From: Thalassotalea mangrovi
Lineage (GTDB): Bacteria; Pseudomonadota; Gammaproteobacteria; Enterobacterales; Alteromonadaceae
NCBI RefSeq assembly: GCF_005116735.1
Contig: NZ_SWDB01000026.1
Span: 1 to 39,593 of the forward strand
Length of the DNA: 39,593 bases
Direction of reading: 5' to 3'
The translations under genes and the position numbers were made by a program. A model generated the notes under the pieces. That model searched no databases. It was not told the DNA's origin and was given only the letters and a program-made list of their open reading frames with translations. Positions 8,390 through 18,571 of this stretch are shown here, piece by piece (the first letter of the stretch is position 1; the number at the start of each line of letters is the position of its first letter).

Positions 8390-10516
8390 CTAATCGCGGG
8401 TAATGATCCAGCTGTTATGAATATGCTTATTGCGTTTAAAGTCCATATCTCTGGTTTGTTCAGTAATTTCCCTGGCACTAAAGCCAAGTTCCTCAAGCGC
8501 TTCAAAGTCCATTTTAAAGTGGCGCTTGTTATTGGTAAATATCAGTTCACCACCTTCAGCGACAGCTTTCATGCCCAGTCGCAACAAGTCCACATGGTCC
8601 CGTTGTACGTCAAAGGTCTTATCCATACGTTTAGAATTAGAAAACGTCGGCGGGTCGATAAACACCAGATCGTATGTCTGGGTGTTATTTTCTAACCACT
8701 GCAAACAGTCTGATTGTACAAACTGATACTTATGCGAACGCAAGCCATTAAGCTCAAAATTATCCTGTGCCCAATCAAGGTAGGTGTGTGACATATCCAC
8801 GGTAGTAACTTCACTAGCGCCATTAAGGGCGGCCTGCAGCGATACCGAGCCAGTATAAGCAAAGAGGTTTAATAGGGTTTTACCCTTTGCTTTTTTGGCA
8901 ACAATCTGTCGGGTCTTGCGATGATCCAAAAACAACCCGGTGTCCAGGTAATCCCATAGGTTTACTTTTAACTTTGCTTCGTATTCATGAACCACCATAG
9001 AACGATCGGTTTTACTCAAACTTTGATACTGGCTCTTACCTTTTTTCTTTTCACGAGTTTTTAAGGAAACTTTATCCGGTGCAACACCCAAAATCTGTGG
9101 AGCCCAGAAAATGACTTCCTGCAACCGCGCTGATGTCTTTGACTCTTCGATATTTTTTGGGGCTGCATATTCCTGAATCACCAGGTGATCATCATAAACA
9201 TCGACCGCTACGTTGTATTCCGGAATATCCGCATCATAAATTCGATAGCAATTAACATCGTTTTGCTTTAACCAACCTTTCATGCCTTTAATATTCTTTT
9301 TCAAACGATTAGCAAAAGCACTTGGCTGACTGGTATCGATATTCTGACCTGCGCCCCGTTCCGCTTGCTCTTCACTAATATCATAAAGAGCAAATACACA
9401 ATCTAGTGGGCCATTTTTAAACTTGTAACGTTTGTGACTGGCAAGCTTCAATAACTTTAACGTTTCCGGGTTTCCGGTAATAATCGCCATTTGCCAGTTG
9501 ATAAAATCCTGTTTTAGGCGCTGTCCAAGCTTGGTAAAGGTCGCAACCAATTCTGGTAACGATCCTATCCGCTCGCCGTAAGGTGGGTTGAAAATGATCT
9601 GGCCTGAAGCTTTAAACGGGTTCTGTAACTCTTCCGCCTGGGCGACTTTAAACTCAATAAAATCTGACAATTCTGCATTGCGCGCATTAGTCTTAGCCGT
9701 TTTTAATACTCTTTCGTCCATATCAAAGCCATAAACTTTGATGGTCAATGCCGAAAGCTTCTGCTCATTGAGTTGCAACTCTTGTTCAAGCGTCGATTGC
9801 CAAAGCGCCTGATCATGACTCTTCCAATGCTCGAAGCCCCAAGACTCTCGGTTTACTCCTGGGGCAAGATCGGCTGCCATCGCTACCGCTTCAAGTAATA
9901 AGGTACCTGAACCACACATGGGATCGATTAATGGTCGATTCGTATCATTCAACCAGCCACTGCGAATAATCAGCGCCGCTGCCAGATTCTCTTTCATTGG
10001 CGCAGCACCGGTACTTTGTCGATAGCCTCGGTTAAACAAAGAGCGACCTGAAAAATCCAGATAAAAATGGATCTGATTTTTTAAAAGGCGCGCCTGAATT
10101 CGAATGTCCGGTTGCGTTTTCTCGACATTGGGGCGTTCAAAACCAGCCTCGCGAAATTTATCAACAATTGCGTCTTTAACGGTGAGACCACCAAACTGAG
10201 AATCACGAATCGCTTTGTTCTTACCAACAAAGTCAACCGCAAATAGCGCATCACTGTTAAAGTGTTCAGGCCAGTTAATATCCATGGCGGCGTTAAACAG
10301 GTCATCTTTGCTATTCACATTGACAGGTTCAGTCAGTCGTAATAGTACCCGGCTGGCCAGTCGGGTTTTTAATACTATGTGATAGGCGTTTTTCAAATCA
10401 GTTTGAAAATAAACACCTTCTGGTTTTTGCACAACCTGCTGTCCACCCAATTGGGATATTTCTTCAGCTAAGAGAGGTTCAATACCAAATGACGTTAATG
10501 CTAAAAAGTTTTGCAT
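8390..10516 (-). CDS. rlmKL: Bifunctional 23S rRNA methyltransferase RlmKL (m2G2445 / m7G2069)
   Basis: Fused enzyme that methylates 23S rRNA at G2445 (RlmL half, m2G) and G2069 (RlmK half, m7G) during 50S assembly. A THUMP domain occupies roughly the first 160 residues. It is followed by the RlmL Rossmann domain with the NPPY catalytic motif at 310-313, and then the RlmK domain with a SAM-binding segment (LLNLFAYTGSVSLQAAL) and DPPTF near 621. The 708 residues match the E. coli fusion (about 702). It is the first gene of the rlmKL-grx-uup-DUF3466 operon, with a good promoter just upstream (10547-10575). Confidence 0.97.
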   Translation of the reverse strand: MQNFLALTSFGIEPLLAEEISQLGGQQVVQKPEGVYFQTDLKNAYHIVLKTRLASRVLLRLTEPVNVNSKDDLFNAAMDINWPEHFNSDALFAVDFVGKNKAIRDSQFGGLTVKDAIVDKFREAGFERPNVEKTQPDIRIQARLLKNQIHFYLDFSGRSLFNRGYRQSTGAAPMKENLAAALIIRSGWLNDTNRPLIDPMCGSGTLLLEAVAMAADLAPGVNRESWGFEHWKSHDQALWQSTLEQELQLNEQKLSALTIKVYGFDMDERVLKTAKTNARNAELSDFIEFKVAQAEELQNPFKASGQIIFNPPYGERIGSLPELVATFTKLGQRLKQDFINWQMAIITGNPETLKLLKLASHKRYKFKNGPLDCVFALYDISEEQAERGAGQNIDTSQPSAFANRLKKNIKGMKGWLKQNDVNCYRIYDADIPEYNVAVDVYDDHLVIQEYAAPKNIEESKTSARLQEVIFWAPQILGVAPDKVSLKTREKKKGKSQYQSLSKTDRSMVVHEYEAKLKVNLWDYLDTGLFLDHRKTRQIVAKKAKGKTLLNLFAYTGSVSLQAALNGASEVTTVDMSHTYLDWAQDNFELNGLRSHKYQFVQSDCLQWLENNTQTYDLVFIDPPTFSNSKRMDKTFDVQRDHVDLLRLGMKAVAEGGELIFTNNKRHFKMDFEALEELGFSAREITEQTRDMDFKRNKHIHNSWIITRD

Positions 10517-10546
10517 AATAAATTTCGCAAGAAAATAGTGGCGTGG

Positions 10547-10575
10547 ATTATAAACAAATACAGTGATTTTGTCCT
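10547..10575 (-). promoter_or_regulatory. Sigma-70-type promoter of the rlmKL operon
   Basis: On the minus strand AGGACA (10575-10570), a 17-bp spacer and a consensus TATAAT (10552-10547) lie about 30 bp before the rlmKL start codon. The -10 is perfect and the -35 matches 4 of 6. Confidence 0.7.
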
Positions 10576-10676
10576 GACCGAATCGCCATTTGCATTGATT
10601 ACAGGATATTTATTGAACTAGTCGTGTGAAAAATACTCAGATTTACAAATTGTTTAAAAAAAACTGTGGTTTCAGC

Positions 10677-10705
10677 TTGCATAACAGTTTGGCAATCCTT
10701 ATAGT
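10677..10705 (+). promoter_or_regulatory. Stable-RNA promoter of the tRNA-fMet array
   Basis: TTGCAT (10677-10682), 17 bp, TATAGT (10700-10705), followed by ACGC. The predicted start is a few bases before the first tRNA at 10722. An AT-rich stretch (10641-10665) just upstream could serve as an UP element. Confidence 0.72.
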
Positions 10706-10721
10706 ACGCATCGTTTTCAGG

Positions 10722-10798
<77 letters not shown>

Positions 10799-10849
10799 AT
10801 TTTCTTGTAAAGAGAAAGTGTAGGAATTCTGAGATAATGAATTAATCAA

Positions 10850-10895
10850 CTGACTCGTCAGTTCGCTAATTCAAAGAACAGGGCTCCCTTAAGCA
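10850..10895 (+). repeat. Degenerate tRNA T-arm/acceptor remnant 1
   Basis: The spacer motif CTGACTCGTCAGTTCGCTAA plus TTCAAA and then GGGCTCCC resembles the T arm and 3' acceptor strand of the neighbouring tRNAs (GTCGTCAGTTCAAA ... GGCTCCCGCAACCA), with an insertion in the loop. In this copy the CCA end has decayed to CTTAAGCA. Confidence 0.6.
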
Positions 10896-10941
10896 ATTTT
10901 CTTTTGAAAAGAAAATCAGTATACTGAAAACACATTACAGG

Positions 10942-11018
<77 letters not shown>

Positions 11019-11070
11019 ATTTTCTTTTTTATGAAGAAATGTAGGAATTCTGAAACGTTGAAATAAACAA

Positions 11071-11116
11071 CTGACTCGTCAGTTCGCTAATTCAAAGATC
11101 AGGGCTCCCGCAACCA
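11071..11116 (+). repeat. tRNA-fMet 3'-end remnant 2 (intact GGCTCCCGCAACCA)
   Basis: Same spacer motif as remnant 1, but here the terminal 14 bases GGCTCCCGCAACCA are identical to a real tRNA-fMet 3' end. No 5' half is present. It starts the first unit of the 157-bp tandem duplication. Confidence 0.65.
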
Positions 11117-11430
<314 letters not shown>

Positions 11431-11480
11431 ATTTTCCTGTTAAAAGAAAGTGTAGGAATTCTGAAGTAATGGATTAAACA

Positions 11481-11527
11481 ACTGACTCGTCAGTTCGTTA
11501 ATTCAAAAATCAAGGCTCCCACAACCA
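11481..11527 (+). repeat. Degenerate tRNA 3'-end remnant 3
   Basis: ACTGACTCGTCAGTTCGTTA, ATTCAAA and then AAGGCTCCCACAACCA. It is the same motif as remnants 1 and 2, with G-to-A decay in the acceptor strand. Confidence 0.6.
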
Positions 11528-11574
11528 ACTCCCCTTGTTAAAAAAGCACCAAATTCCAGAACAGTGGAAAAAAA

Positions 11575-11620
11575 CTGACTCGTCATTTCACTAATTCTAA
11601 AACCAGAGCTCCCACAACCA
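11575..11620 (+). repeat. Degenerate tRNA 3'-end remnant 4
   Basis: CTGACTCGTCATTTCACTAA, TTCTAAA and then GAGCTCCCACAACCA. The most diverged of the four copies, and the closest to the DUF1653 gene. Confidence 0.55.
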
Positions 11621-11686
11621 ATTCCGCTTGTATTCGCCATACCTATCTGCCAAAGTTCGATCATTTAACGATTAAGGATAATAGCC

Positions 11687-11899
11687 ATGACAATTTCGAC
11701 CGGGAAATATCAACATTACAAAGGGGCTTGTTATCAGGTATTACACGTGGCAAAGCACAGTGAAACTGAAGAGGAACATGTCGTTTATCGAACACTGTAT
11801 GGCGATCACAGCGTATGGATCCGCCCTTTATCTATGTTCATTGAAGACGTTAATCTTGATGGTAATCGGGTACCGAGATTTAAAAAGGTGTCAGAATAA
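11687..11899 (+). CDS. DUF1653 domain protein
   Basis: A 70-residue protein that matches the DUF1653 family almost end to end: GKYQHYKGACYQVLHVAKHS, ETEEEHVVYR, LYGDHSVWIRPLSMF and a final VPRFKKV. These are small, conserved, cytoplasmic-looking proteins with a beta-rich fold and no established function. The ATG has AAGGA about 9 nt upstream. It stands alone, with the terminator at 11912-11944 just after it. It may be transcribed by read-through from the tRNA array or from its own promoter. Confidence 0.9.
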   Translation: MTISTGKYQHYKGACYQVLHVAKHSETEEEHVVYRTLYGDHSVWIRPLSMFIEDVNLDGNRVPRFKKVSE

Positions 11900-11911
11900 C
11901 AGGAAAATTTC

Positions 11912-11944
11912 AAAAATGCCGAAGTACACTACCTCGGCATTTTA
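11912..11944. terminator. Intrinsic terminator between DUF1653 and acylphosphatase genes
   Basis: Stem AAATGCCGA/TCGGCATTT, extended by inner GT/AC pairs, with A and T flanks. The genes converge, so it may serve both. Confidence 0.85.
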
Positions 11945-11984
11945 ACGTTTTGAGGAAGGAGATAAGGTTTACCACATTGCCCTT

Positions 11985-12254
11985 TCAGCCGATAGAAAAA
12001 TGATTGATATCTCTTGGATGCGTGGATTCCACTTCCACATTATCAACATCAGCCTCTTCAGGCCCCTGCTCTAACCATTTCAACATCTTCCGGGCGTTTT
12101 CTTCCGGCCCACATACCATAACTTCGACACTACCATCTTCCTGATTATGGGCATAACCACTCAATCCCAGGTCTATCGCCATATTTTGAGCAGCTGCCCG
12201 AAAATATACGCCTTGCACTAAACCTGTTACGGTCGCTATATAGCAAACTTTCAT
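11985..12254 (-). CDS. yccX: Acylphosphatase
   Basis: An 89-residue cytoplasmic enzyme that hydrolyses acyl phosphates such as carbamoyl phosphate or 1,3-bisphosphoglycerate. It shows the acylphosphatase signature VQGVYFR (catalytic Arg), then AIDLGLSGYAHNQEDGSVEV with the catalytic Asn in YAHN. I start it at the ATG at 12254, because AAGG lies 8 nt upstream and the first residues KVCYIATVTG align with the family. A longer frame to 12353 adds 33 residues that do not look like the family. It is divergent from rlmI, a neighbour pair also found in E. coli. Confidence 0.93.
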   Translation of the reverse strand: MKVCYIATVTGLVQGVYFRAAAQNMAIDLGLSGYAHNQEDGSVEVMVCGPEENARKMLKWLEQGPEEADVDNVEVESTHPRDINHFSIG

Positions 12255-12306
12255 ATTGTTACCTTTATTAATTGTTATTTTTACCCGATTGCTTCCTATA
12301 TCTACG

Positions 12307-12335
12307 TTGTTTACCTGGCTACCATTGCTTACAAT
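12307..12335 (+). promoter_or_regulatory. Sigma-70-type promoter of rlmI
   Basis: TTGTTT, 17 bp, TACAAT (12330-12335), about 31 bp before the rlmI ATG. It lies inside the region that an over-long acylphosphatase frame would cover, which supports the shorter start for that gene. Confidence 0.6.
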
Positions 12336-12366
12336 CAGTACTCTGTTACTCAATTAAGAATATAGT

Positions 12367-13560
12367 ATGTCTGCAAGAGTTTTGTTAAACCCGGGAAGAG
12401 AAAAATCTCTGTTACGTCGTCACCCGTGGATTTTTTCCAAAGCAATAAAAAAACTCATTGGCAAGCCAATCGCTGGCGAAACCGTCGATGTCTTTGACAG
12501 CCAGGGAAAGTGGTTAGCAAAAGGTGCGTTTTCACCGGATTCTCAAATTCGTATCCGCGTCTGGAGTTTTATTCAGAAGGAGGAGATAAATGACCAATTC
12601 TTCTTCGATAAGATTCAGTCCGCTTTACACCTCAGGCAGCATACCATTGAATCGGCAAATTTAACCGGATACCGTTTAGTAGCTGGTGAATCAGATGGTT
12701 TACCCGGTGTCACCATTGATGTATATGATAATATTTTAAGTTGTCAGTTACTGAGTGCCGGTGCAGAATTTAACCGTCACCTGATTATCCAGGCATTAAC
12801 CCGACTTTTTCCAGGGCATGCTATTTACGATCGCAGTGATGTGGAAATACGTAAAAAAGAAGGACTTGAATTAAGCAAAGGCTGGATAAAAGCACCAGAA
12901 AATGGCTCGACCGTTGCCGTCATACAAGAGCATGACGTTAACATTAAGGTTGATGTGGAGACCGGCCACAAAACCGGATTTTATCTCGACCAACGAGATT
13001 CCAGACGCGCCGCTGGTCGTTATGCGTACGGAAAAAACATTTTAAACTGTTTTTCTTACACCGGTACTTTCTCATTGCACTGCGCCAAACACGGGGCCAA
13101 AAAAGTAACCAACGTCGATGTATCTGACACCGCCATTTCACTGAGTAAAGAAAATTTGCGCCTTAATGGTATCGAAGAAGATGTCGTCGAACACGTTCAG
13201 GCGGATGTTTTTAAGTTACTGAGAAAATATCGGGAACAAGGGACGCGTTTTGATATGATAATTCTTGATCCTCCGAAATTTGCCGAATCTAAGTCGCAGC
13301 TGAATGGCGCATGTCGAGGCTACAAAGACATCAATATGCTCGCCATGCAGTTACTCAACCCCAATGGTATCTTACTCACTTTTTCCTGCTCCGGCTTGAT
13401 GGAAGCGAATCTGTTTCAAAAAGTGGTTGCCGATGCGGCACTTGATGCAAAGCGCCAGGCTCGTATTATCGAACGATTACACCAGGCGAGCGATCACCCC
13501 ATTGCAACTAACTTCCCAGAAGGCTATTACCTTAAGGGTTTGATTTGCCAAATGGATTGA
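12367..13560 (+). CDS. rlmI: 23S rRNA (cytosine-1962-C5)-methyltransferase
   Basis: Methylates C1962 of 23S rRNA. The 397 residues (E. coli 396) contain an N-terminal PUA domain (about 1-80, beginning with [18 protein letters not shown]), a central beta-hairpin domain, and a SAM-dependent Rossmann domain. Key motifs are [25 protein letters not shown] for SAM binding, the catalytic LDPPKF motif (D301) and FSCSG with the likely nucleophilic Cys. It has its own promoter and converges on the PilZ gene with a 5-nt gap. Confidence 0.96.
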   Translation: MSARVLLNPGREKSLLRRHPWIFSKAIKKLIGKPIAGETVDVFDSQGKWLAKGAFSPDSQIRIRVWSFIQKEEINDQFFFDKIQSALHLRQHTIESANLTGYRLVAGESDGLPGVTIDVYDNILSCQLLSAGAEFNRHLIIQALTRLFPGHAIYDRSDVEIRKKEGLELSKGWIKAPENGSTVAVIQEHDVNIKVDVETGHKTGFYLDQRDSRRAAGRYAYGKNILNCFSYTGTFSLHCAKHGAKKVTNVDVSDTAISLSKENLRLNGIEEDVVEHVQADVFKLLRKYREQGTRFDMIILDPPKFAESKSQLNGACRGYKDINMLAMQLLNPNGILLTFSCSGLMEANLFQKVVADAALDAKRQARIIERLHQASDHPIATNFPEGYYLKGLICQMD

Positions 13561-13565
13561 ATTGA

Positions 13566-13880
13566 TTAAATCGATTCACCGTTGGTGGTCTGAAAATGCA
13601 GGGCCAGCAGGTAACGATCGTCGGCTTGCTGTTGGCACCGGATCACGGTGCCATGTTGCAAACACACCGCTAACTCACCATGTACCTCATAATTATTTTG
13701 TATTTTGACGTGGGTACCCAGGGCGATGGGATGAGATAATTCGACCGCAATACCTCCATCACTTACGTCGATACAGGTGCCATTGACCACTTCTTCGTCT
13801 TCCTGCTCTGCAATCAGTAATTGCAGAGGTTGATTCAGGTAATTTCGAAAATAGGCTCGCTTTTCACTTTGTTGAGTCAT
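13566..13880 (-). CDS. PilZ domain protein
   Basis: A single-domain 104-residue PilZ protein, predicted to bind cyclic di-GMP. The N-terminal KRAYFR is the arginine-containing loop of the RxxxR motif, and DVSDGGI fits D/N-x-S-x-x-G. The rest is the expected six-stranded barrel pattern. It could be a stand-alone c-di-GMP receptor for motility or surface growth, but the partner is unknown. It lies 72 nt downstream of hrpA on the same strand. Confidence 0.88.
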   Translation of the reverse strand: MTQQSEKRAYFRNYLNQPLQLLIAEQEDEEVVNGTCIDVSDGGIAVELSHPIALGTHVKIQNNYEVHGELAVCLQHGTVIRCQQQADDRYLLALHFQTTNGESI

Positions 13881-13952
13881 CAGGTTTATCGATAGTTTTT
13901 ACAAGTCTCGCCTTAACCCTGTTATAGAGTTCGAGATCGAGTTTGTCAAAAT

Positions 13953-16900
13953 TCAGGTCGATTGTAATTCTGCGATACGGTTTTTAATACGCTTGAATGA
14001 TATTGGATAAACGGTACCAAGGTTTTGTGCAAATAAAGAAATTCGGAATTCTTCGAGCATCCATCGCAGCTCAGCAAGTATTTCAGGACTGATGCTTTTC
14101 CGGCTTTGTGTTTCCAGTGTTTTGATCAAAGATTCAGCTTTCTCTACCTCAAGCAATTTTAACCGGTCCTGGTTCGGATCAATGGGCAATTTTTCTAAAC
14201 GCCGTTCAATGCCTTTCAGGTAACGTTTTAAATCCTCTAACTTATCGATGCCACAATCGGTGACAAAACCTTTATAAACCAGCGAAGACAGTTGGTTTTT
14301 GATATCCCCATGCGACTGAATCGCTGCTAATCCGAGATTTCCTTTCAGTTGCTTTTGTATCTTGTGATGCAGGGACAGAATTTGTTCGAGTTTTATCGCA
14401 CTGTTAAGCACTGTATCCGCAATTTCCGCTCGGACTTTATCACGAACCATTAAAAACGTATTTTCGTCATAGGGAAGATCACCCTGGCCTGCAATAATTG
14501 CTCTGGCACTGGCATGAATACAGTCACTAAGTAGGTCCGAAATTTTTCCAAACGGATTAAAATACAATCCCAGTTTAGATTTATTCGGCAGTTTCTGTTC
14601 CAGGTATTTTATTGGTGAAGGTATGCTCAACAACACCAATCGCGCGACCCCTTGCAACATGTTCGCTTTCGCCTGCTGTTCAGTTTCAAACAACTCAATG
14701 GCTACGTCTTTACCATGATCGACCAACGCAGGAAACGCCTGAATGGTAATGTTTGCTGTTTTCTTCTGATAGCTTTTTGGCAGCGAACCAAATCCCCATT
14801 CGGTTATATGCTGCTGTTCAATTCCCTTGTCTGCCACCGATTTAATGCTGCGTTTAACCTGGGACTGGAGTTGCTGCTTAAGCTTTTCGAGATCGCGTCC
14901 CTGCCCCAACAATTTGCCATTATCATTAACCACCTTAAAATTCATTCGTAAATGATCGGCAAGTTCGGTTTCGTTCCAAAGCTCAGGGTCGATTCGTATG
15001 CCAGACATTCGCAATAAATGTTTTGCCATCGCCTGGGTAAGCGATAGCCCATCAGGAGAGATTGCCTGTAAGCAGGCATTGGCATAATTTGGCGCCGGTA
15101 CAAAATTTTTCCGCACCTGCTTAGGCAGGCCTTTAATTAAGGCGGTAATTTTTTCCAGGCGCAGGGCTGGAATTAACCAATCGAAATCCACATCTTGCAC
15201 CTGATTTAACATCGCAATGGGTATATTGATGCTAACGCCATCATCATCACTACCGGGGTCAAAATGATAACTGACTGGCAGCATTAAATTATCCTGGTGC
15301 CAAACGGTTGGATAATCGTCGATATTTAATTTATCGCTGTCATCCTGGAGAACATCGTTTTGAGACATTACCAGCAAATCTGGAGACGACTTTTTCGCTT
15401 TTTTCCACCAGCTTAAAAACGTAATCTGATCGGCTATATGCTCTGGAATACGTTGCAAATAGAAATCGACTAATTGTTCTTCGTCGACCAGAAACTCGCG
15501 TCGACGTGATTTATCTTCCATGTCGATTATTTCCTGGATCAAACCACGATTACGCTGTAAGAACGCTTCGTTGATACGGCTTTCTCCCATAACCAGGGCA
15601 TGGCGAATAAACATCATCCGACACGTGTCCGGATCGATTTTCGTATAGTTTACCCGGCGCTTGGGTACAATCACCAACCCGTACAGGCTAACTTGCTCGT
15701 AGGCCATTACAGCGCCTTGCTTGCTATCCCAGTGCGGTTCAAAATAACTTCGTTTCACCAGGTGAGTCGCTAAAGGTTCAACCCAGGTTACGTCAATGCG
15801 GGCACAGAAACGGGCAAATAAACGGCTTGTTTCCACCAATTCCGCGGCCATCAACCACTTTGGTGTTTTTTTGGCGAGACCTGAACCAGGAAAAATAAAG
15901 AAGCGTGAATTACGAGCTCCCTGATATTCGCGATTTTCGTCAAGATTACCAAGATGACTCAATAAACCAGACAGGATAGCCTGATGAATTGCATCCTGAT
16001 TAACCGACTCCAGAGACATATGACCGTTTTCTTCACCAACCTTCAACCTGGGCTTAAAATCTGACCAGTCAAGGTCAATTTCTTTAATGCTTAACCGCAG
16101 TTGCGAGACAATGTCCTGCCATTCCCGGATCCGAAGATAGGACAAATATTGTTTCTTACAAAGGTTACGAAACTGGTTATTGCTCAATAATTTTTGTTGT
16201 TGCTGAATGTACGCCCAAAGGTTCAACAAACTAATGAAATCCGACTGTTTGTCTTTAAAGCGACTGTGTTGCTGGTCCGCCGCCTGCTGCTTTTCCATAG
16301 GCCGTTCACGAGGATCCTGAATCGTCAGGCCGGCGGTAATAATTGCCAATTCCTGGGAGCATCCATAACTGCAACCAGTGAGCAGCATTTTCGCCAGTCG
16401 CGGATCGATTGGAAAGCGGGCGAGATTGCGGCCAACGCTTGTTAACCGGTTTTGCCCGCTTTTTGTTTCACTGATGGCATCAAGCTCGAGCAATAATCGT
16501 ACGCCATCATTAATATTGCGTTGATCGGGTGGCTGTACGAACGGAAACTGAGCAATATTCCCAAGATCCAATGCCAGCATCTGTAAAATAACCGTTGCCA
16601 GGTTGGTACGTAATATTTCCGGATCGGTAAATTCCGGACGGGAGAGAAAATCCTCCTCAGAATATAAGCGGATACAGACCCCTTCTGCTACACGACCGCA
16701 TCGCCCTGCCCGTTGATTGGCGCTCGCCTGGGAAATCGGCTCTATGGGTAAGCGCTGTACTTTCGTGCGATAACTGTAGCGAGAAATCCTCGCGGTCCCC
16801 GTATCAATGACATAACGGATGCCAGGCACGGTTAACGAGGTTTCCGCAACATTAGTAGATAATACGATATTGGTGCCGGTATGGGGGGCAAAGATTTTGT

Positions 16901-17873
16901 TCTGCTCTGCCACTGTCAGGCGGGAAAACAGCGGCAAAATATGAGTGTTGCGAAACTGCTCTTTTTCCAGAGCTGCTGCCGCATCCCGAATCTCACGTTC
17001 GCCGTTTAAAAAAACCAGAATGTCGCCCGGTGGCAATTGCTGTAAGTCTTCAACGGCGCCAATGATGCCACTGATATAATCATCTTGCTCAGATAGTGGT
17101 TGGTAATGGATATCGACCGGATAGGTTCGGCCTGACACTTCAATGACCGGCGCTTGATTAAAATGCTCGGAAAAACGCTGCGGATCGATGGTTGCCGAAG
17201 TAATAATGACTTTTAAGTCGGGACGTTTCGATAAAATCTGTTTTAAATAACCGAGGATAAAGTCGATATTCAGGCTGCGCTCATGAGCCTCATCGATGAT
17301 AATCGTATCGTATTGACGTAACAGTCGATCTTTCTGCATTTCTGCCAGTAAAATACCATCCGTCATCAATTTGATATAGCTACGTTCACTTACCTGGTCA
17401 GTGAACCGAACCTTGTAACCGACCACATCGCCCAGTTTAGAATGCAATTCTTCAGCGATGCGATTTGCAACCGTGCGCGCCGCAATACGTCGCGGCTGCG
17501 TATGACCAATCATACCTTCAACGCCGCGACCAAGCTCGAGGCAAATTTTTGGAATTTGTGTGGTTTTTCCCGAGCCGGTCTCGCCGGCAATAATAACAAC
17601 CTGATGTTGTTCAATAGCGGCTTTTATTTGCTCAACATGTTCACTGACCGGTAACCCGTCCGGGTACTCTACCTTTGGCCGTTGCTGAGTTAATCGGGTT
17701 TTCAGTTCAATCGATGTGGTGATCGCATCTGCAATGACTTCCAACGCCCGCTGTCGTTTGTTCTCATCCGCAATTTTATTTAACCCCTGCAATCGGCGTT
17801 TTAAACGAAATTTGTCACTGAGGCGAGTCTTATTTAGTAAGGAAAAACAATCGGAAACTGATGGGGACGGCAC
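13953..17873 (-). CDS. hrpA: ATP-dependent RNA helicase HrpA (DEAH box)
   Basis: Large DEAH-box helicase (1306 residues; E. coli about 1300) involved in mRNA processing and rescue of stalled ribosomes. Motifs in order: GETGSGKT (97-104), DEAH (194-197), SAT (226-228) and QRAGRCGR (387-394). These are followed by the helicase-associated region and a long C-terminal DUF3418-type domain. The start is GTG at 17873. An in-frame TAG lies eight codons upstream with no other start between, and the N-terminus aligns with E. coli HrpA. The ribosome binding site is weak. The downstream PilZ gene may be in the same transcript. Confidence 0.96.
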   Translation of the reverse strand: MPSPSVSDCFSLLNKTRLSDKFRLKRRLQGLNKIADENKRQRALEVIADAITTSIELKTRLTQQRPKVEYPDGLPVSEHVEQIKAAIEQHQVVIIAGETGSGKTTQIPKICLELGRGVEGMIGHTQPRRIAARTVANRIAEELHSKLGDVVGYKVRFTDQVSERSYIKLMTDGILLAEMQKDRLLRQYDTIIIDEAHERSLNIDFILGYLKQILSKRPDLKVIITSATIDPQRFSEHFNQAPVIEVSGRTYPVDIHYQPLSEQDDYISGIIGAVEDLQQLPPGDILVFLNGEREIRDAAAALEKEQFRNTHILPLFSRLTVAEQNKIFAPHTGTNIVLSTNVAETSLTVPGIRYVIDTGTARISRYSYRTKVQRLPIEPISQASANQRAGRCGRVAEGVCIRLYSEEDFLSRPEFTDPEILRTNLATVILQMLALDLGNIAQFPFVQPPDQRNINDGVRLLLELDAISETKSGQNRLTSVGRNLARFPIDPRLAKMLLTGCSYGCSQELAIITAGLTIQDPRERPMEKQQAADQQHSRFKDKQSDFISLLNLWAYIQQQQKLLSNNQFRNLCKKQYLSYLRIREWQDIVSQLRLSIKEIDLDWSDFKPRLKVGEENGHMSLESVNQDAIHQAILSGLLSHLGNLDENREYQGARNSRFFIFPGSGLAKKTPKWLMAAELVETSRLFARFCARIDVTWVEPLATHLVKRSYFEPHWDSKQGAVMAYEQVSLYGLVIVPKRRVNYTKIDPDTCRMMFIRHALVMGESRINEAFLQRNRGLIQEIIDMEDKSRRREFLVDEEQLVDFYLQRIPEHIADQITFLSWWKKAKKSSPDLLVMSQNDVLQDDSDKLNIDDYPTVWHQDNLMLPVSYHFDPGSDDDGVSINIPIAMLNQVQDVDFDWLIPALRLEKITALIKGLPKQVRKNFVPAPNYANACLQAISPDGLSLTQAMAKHLLRMSGIRIDPELWNETELADHLRMNFKVVNDNGKLLGQGRDLEKLKQQLQSQVKRSIKSVADKGIEQQHITEWGFGSLPKSYQKKTANITIQAFPALVDHGKDVAIELFETEQQAKANMLQGVARLVLLSIPSPIKYLEQKLPNKSKLGLYFNPFGKISDLLSDCIHASARAIIAGQGDLPYDENTFLMVRDKVRAEIADTVLNSAIKLEQILSLHHKIQKQLKGNLGLAAIQSHGDIKNQLSSLVYKGFVTDCGIDKLEDLKRYLKGIERRLEKLPIDPNQDRLKLLEVEKAESLIKTLETQSRKSISPEILAELRWMLEEFRISLFAQNLGTVYPISFKRIKNRIAELQST

Positions 17874-17993
17874 GGGAAAATAACTACCTGACTAAAAGCA
17901 ATAAAATGGCGCTATCTTAGCACTATGCAACAAGAAAAACAGCATCCCGCGTGCATAACCGGCGTGGATTATTGTCTGACGTACAATTAAGTC

Positions 17994-18443
17994 CTATCGA
18001 TGTAATTGCTTTTCTTTTGGCTGCCAGGTGGATTCGTGGAATGTGGAACGAATATGAAGGTCAATCGCCCGTAACACGTCATTTCGGGAAATGGTACCGA
18101 GCAGGTTGCCGTCATCATCGGTAACCGGGTAGACCTTAGGTTTTTGCTGTAGCATGGTCTGCGCAAGTTCAACAATACTGGTGTATGGCTTCATCGTTAA
18201 CACATCGGTGCGCATCAGCTGGCTGACGTCCGCCATGTGCTCGCTGTAGTAACTGGTTTGCAGCATCTTTGCCAGCACATCCGATTCAGACAGAAACCCA
18301 ACCAGTTGCCCACTGGCATTGACTACGGGTCCGCCGATTTGCTTGGTCTTTAAAAACCTCAGCGATGCTTCTTCAACAGCCATATCCGGTGTGAATGTCA
18401 CCGGATATAAATTCATATAATCTTTAACCTGTAATGATTCCAT
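17994..18443 (-). CDS. CBS domain-pair protein
   Basis: A 149-residue protein made of two CBS motifs: residues about 5-65 (VKDYMNLYPVTFTPD ... LVGFLSESDV) and about 75-132 (MRTDVLTMKPYTSI ... LLGTISRNDVLRAI). Stand-alone CBS pairs (Bateman modules) bind adenine nucleotides or similar ligands and regulate a partner. No fused effector domain is present. AAGGG lies about 7 nt before the ATG. It is 120 nt upstream of hrpA on the same strand. Confidence 0.9.
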   Translation of the reverse strand: MESLQVKDYMNLYPVTFTPDMAVEEASLRFLKTKQIGGPVVNASGQLVGFLSESDVLAKMLQTSYYSEHMADVSQLMRTDVLTMKPYTSIVELAQTMLQQKPKVYPVTDDDGNLLGTISRNDVLRAIDLHIRSTFHESTWQPKEKQLHR

Positions 18444-18571
18444 CGCAGTGCCCTTTCCCCGTGTCCGAAAAAACCTATACCAGTTATAACGTTAAGGTTA
18501 GTTGAAAAACAACAAAAGGCGCAACCCTATTCACCATTAACAGCGTTGGTTAAACATCCGCAAAATAGCGA

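Noticed and set aside
12255-12353. 33-residue N-terminal extension of acylphosphatase
   Set aside because: The internal ATG has a good ribosome binding site and fits the family length. The extension covers the rlmI promoter.
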